Shown here in pieces: positions 59,801 to 64,000 of a DNA stretch of 64,000 nucleotides. The notes below the pieces were generated by a model. That model was not told the DNA's origin. It saw nothing but the letters and a program-made list of their open reading frames with translations, and ran no database searches. The position numbers and the translations under genes are program-made. The DNA lies in the NCBI RefSeq assembly GCF_914484835.1, contig NZ_CAJZAR010000062.1:186001-250000 (forward strand). Direction: 5' to 3'. Each line of letters begins with the position of its first letter. The first letter of the stretch is position 1. The DNA comes from Paraburkholderia tropica (GTDB taxonomy: Bacteria; Pseudomonadota; Gammaproteobacteria; Burkholderiales; Burkholderiaceae).

Positions 59801-62800
59801 CACGCTGCTGCATCTGCACGCCGATCACGTGCTGATCTGGCGTCGGCCGTTTCGCACCGCGATTCCGGTGCTCAGCCGCGCGATGAGTCAGTGTGTGGAA
59901 GCCGGCGATTTCATTTACGCGGGCTATATCGCCTTCGAAGGCATCTGGCAGGCGTACGAGCGCGGCGAGCATTTGAGCGAAGTGATCGCGCTGTGCCGCG
60001 AGAATGCGCGCTTTGCGAACGAGCTGCGCAACAAGGCCATTTGCGTCACCATCGAACTCGAATTGATGTTCCTGCTGCGCTTGCAGGGCATCGAGCCGGG
60101 CGGTGCGGGCATTGCATCGACGCATCGCGAACTGGTCGAGAGCGTGCGCGAGGCGCAGTTCGGTTGCGGCATTGCGTTCGCCGCAATCATGGCGATGAAG
60201 GAAGACTTTCTGCATAACCGCTTCGCGGCCGTGCTGGAGCGCGCGCAGGAGATCGAGCCGCTGCTCGGCGCGGTGATGGCGATGCCGATCGAGGTGACGT
60301 ATCACTTCATTCGCGCGCTGTCGATCTTGCGTGTGCTCGACGAACGCGTCGAAGGGCTGACCGAAAGCGCGCAAGCCGATCTGGTCGGCTCGATGGATCG
60401 GCTCAAGGCGTGGGCAGAAGGATCGCCCGAGAATTACGGCAGCCGCCATGCGCTCGTGATGGCCGAATACGCGCGTCTGGTCGGCGATATCGAGCAGGCC
60501 GGCCAGGCGTATGAGCGCGCCATCGCGCTCGCGCGCGAGAACGGCCAGCCGCATTGCGAGGCGATTGCGCACGAGTTTTCCGCGCATTTTTACGCGCGTC
60601 GCGAACTGCGTTCGCTCGCGCAGGCTTGCTTGCGTTCGGCGCGCGACGCCTATGCGCGCTGGGGCGCGGACGCCAAGGTGCGCAATCTCGAACAGGCGTT
60701 CCAGCATCTGCGCGAACCGGCGGTGTCGGCGCGCGGCGCGGCGGTGCAGATGGCGCCGCTCGGCACCGTCGACGTGGCGGCGATGGTGCAGCTTTCGCAG
60801 GCCGTGTCGAGCGAGATCGATCTCGACAAGCTGGTGCAGGCGTTCATGCGCATCGCCGTGCGCCATAGCGGCGCGCAGCGTGCGCTGCTGATCCTGTGGT
60901 CGGGCGAGAGTTTTCGCATCGCTGCCGAAGCGGGTTTCGACAAGAGCGGCATCACGGTGCGCGCGAACGATCTCGGCCTTTGCGAAAGCGTGTTGCCGCT
61001 CACGGTCGTGCGGCACGTGATGCGCGTGCGCGAGAATGTCGTGATCGAGGACGGCGCGGAGCCGAACGATTTCCGCGACGACCGCTATCTGGTCGCGGGC
61101 CGCTGCCGCTCGCTGCTGTGTCTGCCGTTGTTGCGGCACGCGGAACTCGTCGGCGTGCTGTATATGGAAAACGGCATCACGCCCTATGTGTTCGACGTGG
61201 CGCGCGTCAATCTGATGAACATGCTCGCTTCGCAGGCGGCTATTTCGATCGAGAACGCGCGGCTGTATTCGGCGCTCAAGCGCGAGAACATCGAGCGTCG
61301 TCACACTGAAGAACGGCTGCGTCGCAGCGAGGCGTTTCTCGAAGAAGGCCAGCGCATCAGCAAGACCGGCACGTGGATCTGGAACGCGACGACGGGCGAG
61401 ATGCTGTGGTCGCGCGAGAACTACGAACTGTGGGGCGTGGCGGTGGCGTGCGCGAGCCCGACGCTCGAAATGTGTCTGGAACGGGTGCAGATCGAGGATC
61501 GGCTGCGCTTCAAGGAAGTGTTCGCGAACGCGATCTGCGAAGACGGCATGCACAGCTTCGAATTTTCGACGGTGCAGGGCAATGGCGCGGTGCGTCGCTT
61601 GCAGTTGATCTTCCGGCCGTGGTCGAGCCGCGAAGGCGGCGAGGCGGCACAGGCGAACCACGCGAACCACGCGGTGGGCGAAGGCGGCGTAAGCGGCCAG
61701 AGCGCAGAAGCGCCCGCGCGCGAGTACATCGGCTCGACCACCGACGTCACCGACCGCCGCGCTTCGGAAGACGCCTTGCGGCGCAGCGAGATGTATCTCT
61801 CGGAGGCGCAGCGCCTGAGCAATATCGGCAGCGTGGGCTGGAACGTGGAGTCGCGCGACATGACGTGTTCCGCGCAGACCTATCGCATTCTCGAAGTCAG
61901 CGAGCCGCGCCAGCCGCATATCGACTTCATGCTGGAGCGCATTCATCCCGACGATGTCGAGCAGGTCCGGCGCGCGCTGAGCGAGGCTGAGGCGGGTGCG
62001 TCGATCATCGAAGTCGAATATCGCGTGTGCGTGGCGCGCGGCGCGATCAAGTATCTGCGCATGGTGGCGCGGCCGGTCGGCAACGCGCAGTCGAAGGCGG
62101 TGGAGTACGTGGGCGCGCTCGCGGACATGACCGAGATTCATCAGGCGCAGAACGCGCTGCTGCGCGCCCAGGCGGAACTCACGCACGTCACGCGCGTGTC
62201 CACGCTCGGCGAGTTGACCGCGTCGATCGCACATGATCTCAAGCAGCCGCTGATGGCGATCATCACGCACGGCGAGGCGGGCATGCGCTGGCTGAACCGC
62301 GCGGTGCCGTCCATCGACGAGGCGCGCACGAATCTCGCGCGCATTGTCAGCGACGCGGATCGCGCGAGCGAAGTCATCAACCGCTTGCGCGCGCTGGTGC
62401 GCAAGGAGCGCTCGAACCGCGCCGCCATCGACATGACGCAGACCGTCACGGAAGTGGTCGCGCTGGTGCGTCAGGAACTCGAGAAGAACGATATCCGTCT
62501 GCGCGTGACGGCGGGCAGCGACCTGCCGAAGCTGGCCGCCGACAAGATCCAGATCCAGCAGGTCGTGATGAATCTCGTGTTCAACGGCATGCATTCGATC
62601 CTGCGTTCGCCGGGCGGCTCGCGCGTGCTGAAGATTGCGGCGGAACGTTCGGGCACGCATGCGGTGCGCGTCTCGGTGAGCGATTCCGGCACCGGCATTC
62701 CCGCCGATATCATCGACCGGCTGTTCGAGCCGTTCTTCACGACCAAGTCGGACGGCATGGGCCTCGGGCTCTCGATCTGCCGCTCGATTATCGACGAGCA

Positions 62801-62897
62801 TCGCGGCGCCATCTGGGCCTTCAACAACGACGATGCCGGCGCGACCTTCTGCTTCGAACTCTCGGCGCTGGACGCAGCAAACGCATCGGCGGATTGA
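56844..62897 (+). CDS. Giant kinase-like/AAA/GAF/PAS sensor histidine kinase with degenerate Ser/Thr kinase domain
   Basis: A 2017-residue cytosolic signalling protein. Domains in order: Ser/Thr kinase-like (about 20-295), AAA/STAND ATPase (about 315-620: Walker A GEPGVGKT at 346-353, Walker B LVLFLDDVQWLD), a helical TPR-like region (about 700-1290), GAF (about 1310-1460), two PAS units (about 1490-1620 and 1640-1760) and a histidine kinase. The HisKA His is H1797 in IAHDLKQPLM, the N box is NLVFNGMHSI, and the G boxes are DSGTGIP and MGLGLSI. The kinase-like domain keeps the VK lysine (K57) but has HNNLSPAN for HRDLKPxN and GFG for DFG, so it lacks both catalytic Asp residues. GGAGA precedes the ATG at 56844. 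This architecture is known in proteobacteria; the input signal is not. Confidence 0.92.
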   Translation: MAVLAQRLASNEIPGWEATGAADAYGRVIGAELLQRDDDLSTWRAIAEGCEQPLFVKVPTAEAASRGLLAAFEKEYSLREAIDPEWGLCPRELFRNGGQFLLTLQHCEAVPLGSDIAHARSLRQFLSLAVSLSAALKNMHAQGLVHNNLSPANLFAGSDSRVWVTGFGHASSTFGLGVPGGVVAMSRLPYLAPERTSTASQHSDPRSDLYALGVLLYQLLSGHMPYEAREREEWVYSHLVSTPRPLRNSVPDLRPQIEFVISKLLAKAADDRYQTAAGVEADLQLCLEELTQGVEISPASLGRGDRKSRAVFPVRTYGRQRELEQLHSALERVRKTGDAMAVIVEGEPGVGKTFFIDEFKRNIGAAGVHFTLGKFDQYNDNIPYAAFVQVLRGLVRPLLRKSGPEIALWRARFEDAVGKSGQLIVNLVPEIGAIVGPQPLCAALPPQEATNRFLLVVKRFLMLFSDKQRPLVLFLDDVQWLDSGTLEIIDGLSSDAELRNLLLVLAHRSIELGRSRVASERLNSILFGRKVTERIGLRPLGLPDVVSLIAEALDEGPGVVAPLASVIFEKSGGNPFFTIEFLRELIQERLIVSDVFRVGWTWDIDRIRDKGYTGNVVDLLTIRLTRLNEDTKRVLSIFACLGGTARVGALARVLGLESGQVLATMREAESAGLVTRKGDAYRFVHDRVQEASYAMLGEAAREAAHAQIGTRLLSAMSAAPATADVFEAVGHLNRSQRRLSSADRARLAELDVIAGNAAKAAAAWSSAREYFAQAEKLIVQYGVRGASLDVFKLHLDLAECEYLTGDFNRAIDTARTARGYAANLLERASAMRMEIRIHQAAGDYRLAVETTFHALALLDVDVRNEALDDATVQQQIALMREQCRAQPMRELLMRGCVQDPMHEAVIGLIIDAIPSAYIGVSNLFPLLVLKATELCLAHGNTRLSGYVYAIFALLLVGSARDFDLALQFSELSLEVNERYGEARLNGTLLHLHADHVLIWRRPFRTAIPVLSRAMSQCVEAGDFIYAGYIAFEGIWQAYERGEHLSEVIALCRENARFANELRNKAICVTIELELMFLLRLQGIEPGGAGIASTHRELVESVREAQFGCGIAFAAIMAMKEDFLHNRFAAVLERAQEIEPLLGAVMAMPIEVTYHFIRALSILRVLDERVEGLTESAQADLVGSMDRLKAWAEGSPENYGSRHALVMAEYARLVGDIEQAGQAYERAIALARENGQPHCEAIAHEFSAHFYARRELRSLAQACLRSARDAYARWGADAKVRNLEQAFQHLREPAVSARGAAVQMAPLGTVDVAAMVQLSQAVSSEIDLDKLVQAFMRIAVRHSGAQRALLILWSGESFRIAAEAGFDKSGITVRANDLGLCESVLPLTVVRHVMRVRENVVIEDGAEPNDFRDDRYLVAGRCRSLLCLPLLRHAELVGVLYMENGITPYVFDVARVNLMNMLASQAAISIENARLYSALKRENIERRHTEERLRRSEAFLEEGQRISKTGTWIWNATTGEMLWSRENYELWGVAVACASPTLEMCLERVQIEDRLRFKEVFANAICEDGMHSFEFSTVQGNGAVRRLQLIFRPWSSREGGEAAQANHANHAVGEGGVSGQSAEAPAREYIGSTTDVTDRRASEDALRRSEMYLSEAQRLSNIGSVGWNVESRDMTCSAQTYRILEVSEPRQPHIDFMLERIHPDDVEQVRRALSEAEAGASIIEVEYRVCVARGAIKYLRMVARPVGNAQSKAVEYVGALADMTEIHQAQNALLRAQAELTHVTRVSTLGELTASIAHDLKQPLMAIITHGEAGMRWLNRAVPSIDEARTNLARIVSDADRASEVINRLRALVRKERSNRAAIDMTQTVTEVVALVRQELEKNDIRLRVTAGSDLPKLAADKIQIQQVVMNLVFNGMHSILRSPGGSRVLKIAAERSGTHAVRVSVSDSGTGIPADIIDRLFEPFFTTKSDGMGLGLSICRSIIDEHRGAIWAFNNDDAGATFCFELSALDAANASAD

Positions 62898-62957
62898 GGC
62901 CGCGCGATCAGGCGTGCATACGCACAGAGTCGGTGCATGAGTCGCGTGTGCGCGCGA

Positions 62958-62975
62958 CTTATGCCTTGGTATAAG
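62958..62975. promoter_or_regulatory. Near-perfect dyad CTTATGCC-TTGG-TATAAG
   Basis: An 18-base imperfect palindrome in the leader of the DUF3331 gene. It matches the TATACGTCCGTAT element in about 9 of 13 positions. It may bind a regulator of the FixJ group or mark a promoter; the evidence is weak. Confidence 0.3.
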
Positions 62976-63106
62976 CCGTAGCACGCCAACGTATGCAGCC
63001 GGAAACCGATCGTGCAATGGACCGCGATGATGCTCCACGGATAACGTGATGCTTGCGTGCGCGGGCACGCGAATCCGGCGTGATGCCGACTAACGGAGCC
63101 GCAACG

Positions 63107-63556
63107 ATGAACGCGATAAACCTGGTCGCAATGCAATCCGATCCGTGGGCGCATACGCTCTCGGTGCTGTCGCGGCTCGCGTGCGCGCCGGGCGATGCGC
63201 CCAGCGCCGCGCGCACGCGCAAGACGGCGTCGCCGCGCCTGGACACGCCCGCGCCGCGTGCGCTGGGTGCGCGCGTTGGCGTCGCCGTGCGCATCGTCGA
63301 GCGTCCCACGCCGATGACCGCATCGATCATCTGGATGGACCCCACGTCGTGCCGCTACGGCGAGCAGATCTGGCGCTGCACGAAGGCGCGCCGCAACGGC
63401 GTGTGCGTGTTGAGCGGCGAGTCGATCCGGCGCGGCGACGAAATCTATCGGCCATTCGGGCGTCGGCCCGCGCCCGCGAATGCGGAGTCGATGATGCTCG
63501 CGGCGCGCGTGCGCATCGCGCCGATCAACGAGTTGCTGGCGGGTGTGGCGATCTGA
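63107..63556 (+). CDS. DUF3331 domain protein
   Basis: A 149-residue protein. The C-terminal 80 residues contain the DUF3331 signature: VRIVERPTPMTASIIWMDPT, SCRYGEQIWRCTKARRNGVC and VLSGESIRRGDEIYRPFGRR. Three conserved Cys could bind a metal ion. DUF3331 is confined largely to Burkholderia relatives and its function is unknown. The N-terminal 50 residues are variable and basic. GGAG lies before the ATG at 63107. The gene stands between the large kinase and a REC-only gene and may be part of the signalling island. Confidence 0.85.
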   Translation: MNAINLVAMQSDPWAHTLSVLSRLACAPGDAPSAARTRKTASPRLDTPAPRALGARVGVAVRIVERPTPMTASIIWMDPTSCRYGEQIWRCTKARRNGVCVLSGESIRRGDEIYRPFGRRPAPANAESMMLAARVRIAPINELLAGVAI

Positions 63557-63601
63557 TTGCGCCGGTAAATGAGCCGGTGAATGCGGCGGTGAATGCAGAC
63601 C

Positions 63602-63976
63602 TCAGCGTGCGGCCAGCAGCGCGGCTTCCACGTGGGCCGCGAGATCGTTGGCGTTGACGGGTTTGGTGAGAAAGGCGCGCACGCCGATGGCCTGTGCGCG
63701 CTCGGCGAGTTCGGCGGTGGGATAGGCGGTGATCAGCAGCAGCGGCGCGGGCACGCCCATCTCGCGCAGACGCGCGAACAGCTGCATGCCCGACATGCCC
63801 GGCATTTGCAGATCCGAAATCACGCACGCGGCGCGGTTCGCGCCGATCCACGCCAACAACGCGTGAGCCGATTCGAACGTGGCGACCTCGTAGCCGAGAG
63901 AGCGCAGCAAGCTCGCGAGCGCGAGACGAACCGATTGGTCGTCGTCGACCACGCAGACGTGATGAGCGCTGGACAC
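63602..63976 (-). CDS. REC-only (single-domain) response regulator, second copy
   Basis: A 124-residue receiver domain. Acidic pocket VVDDDQSVR, phospho-acceptor D55 (ACVISDLQMPGMSGM), LLLITAYP and FLTKPVNAND. It starts at a GTG with GGGGAGAG upstream (63976). The protein is clearly paralogous to the REC-only protein at 53897 (LASLLRSLGYEVATFES compared with LSSLLRSLDYEVVTFES). The two sit at opposite ends of the kinase locus on the minus strand. Confidence 0.92.
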   Translation of the reverse strand: MSSAHHVCVVDDDQSVRLALASLLRSLGYEVATFESAHALLAWIGANRAACVISDLQMPGMSGMQLFARLREMGVPAPLLLITAYPTAELAERAQAIGVRAFLTKPVNANDLAAHVEAALLAAR

Positions 63977-64000
63977 GAATACTCTCCCCGACAGCCGTGC

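Noticed and set aside
57732..63068. A 1778-codon open frame on the minus strand opposite the giant kinase gene
   Set aside because: It is an antisense shadow caused by high GC and strong third-position bias; the sequence is Arg/His/Ala-rich without domains, while the plus strand encodes clear kinase, AAA, GAF, PAS and HATPase motifs.
1..64000. CRISPR arrays, tRNA/rRNA genes, insertion sequences, prophage genes or toxin-antitoxin pairs
   Set aside because: I looked for regular repeats, cloverleaf sequences with CCA-end regions, transposase or integrase motifs and paired small genes and found none that could be supported. The only mobile-type trace is the vgrG remnant at 34.7 kb.

Overview
The window is high-GC (about 65%) with strong G/C third-position bias. 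Its family content (DUF3331, DUF4148, a two-gene etfBA set, class III alcohol dehydrogenase with FrmR, an acetylpolyamine amidohydrolase-type deacetylase, many FixJ-like regulators) points to a betaproteobacterium of the Burkholderia/Paraburkholderia/Caballeronia group. I found no tRNA, rRNA, insertion sequence or CRISPR array. Gene density is normal for a chromosome or chromid, and the content is mostly accessory metabolism and regulation.

Layout. 1-2 kb: the tail of a patatin-like phospholipase and an MscS/YbdG-type mechanosensitive channel. 2-9.6 kb: acyl-CoA catabolism, with two overlapping crotonases facing left and, facing right, a cyclase-family hydrolase, an acyl-CoA ligase, EtfB/EtfA and a HpcH/CitE-type CoA-ester lyase. 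9.9-12.5 kb: mmsA divergent from a LysR regulator. 12.6-14.9 kb: a cobalamin riboswitch followed by a BtuB-like TonB-dependent receptor. 15-17.2 kb: a DUF4148 protein, a secreted alpha/beta hydrolase and YceH.

17.3-31.4 kb is the most coherent locus. It holds an acetylpolyamine amidohydrolase-type deacetylase, two NCS1 permeases, a class III aminotransferase, a LysR regulator, a DUF1028 protein, an aldehyde dehydrogenase, a GMC oxidoreductase, a RidA-family protein, an ArgE-type deacetylase and a flavin monooxygenase. It reads as uptake, N-deacylation, transamination and aldehyde oxidation of an acylated amine whose identity is not known. A near-identical 20-bp element precedes both the first permease and the ridA-family gene, suggesting one regulon.

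31.4-42.3 kb: a lytic transglycosylase/exported protein/lipoprotein trio, frmRA with its operator, decayed 3' ends of a vgrG and of another gene, a molybdopterin-type domain protein, a lysine-rich basic protein, cytochrome P460 and P450 genes facing each other, a LysR regulator, a quinone oxidoreductase and two orphan OmpR-type response regulators. 42.7-53.6 kb: an epoxide hydrolase, a FixJ-type regulator with a histidine kinase, a universal stress protein, an aldehyde dehydrogenase with an AraC regulator, an ECF sigma/anti-sigma pair, Ohr, a stand-alone condensation-like acyltransferase and a BON-domain protein.

53.9-64 kb is a signalling island: a REC-only protein, an XRE-cupin regulator, two FixJ-type regulators, a 2017-residue kinase-like/AAA/GAF/PAS/histidine-kinase protein, a DUF3331 protein and a second REC-only protein. 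The Ser/Thr kinase-like domain of the giant protein lacks both catalytic aspartates and is predicted to be a pseudokinase. A 13-bp dyad (TATACGTCCGTAT) is shared exactly between this island and the leader of one orphan OmpR-type regulator, hinting at cross-regulation.
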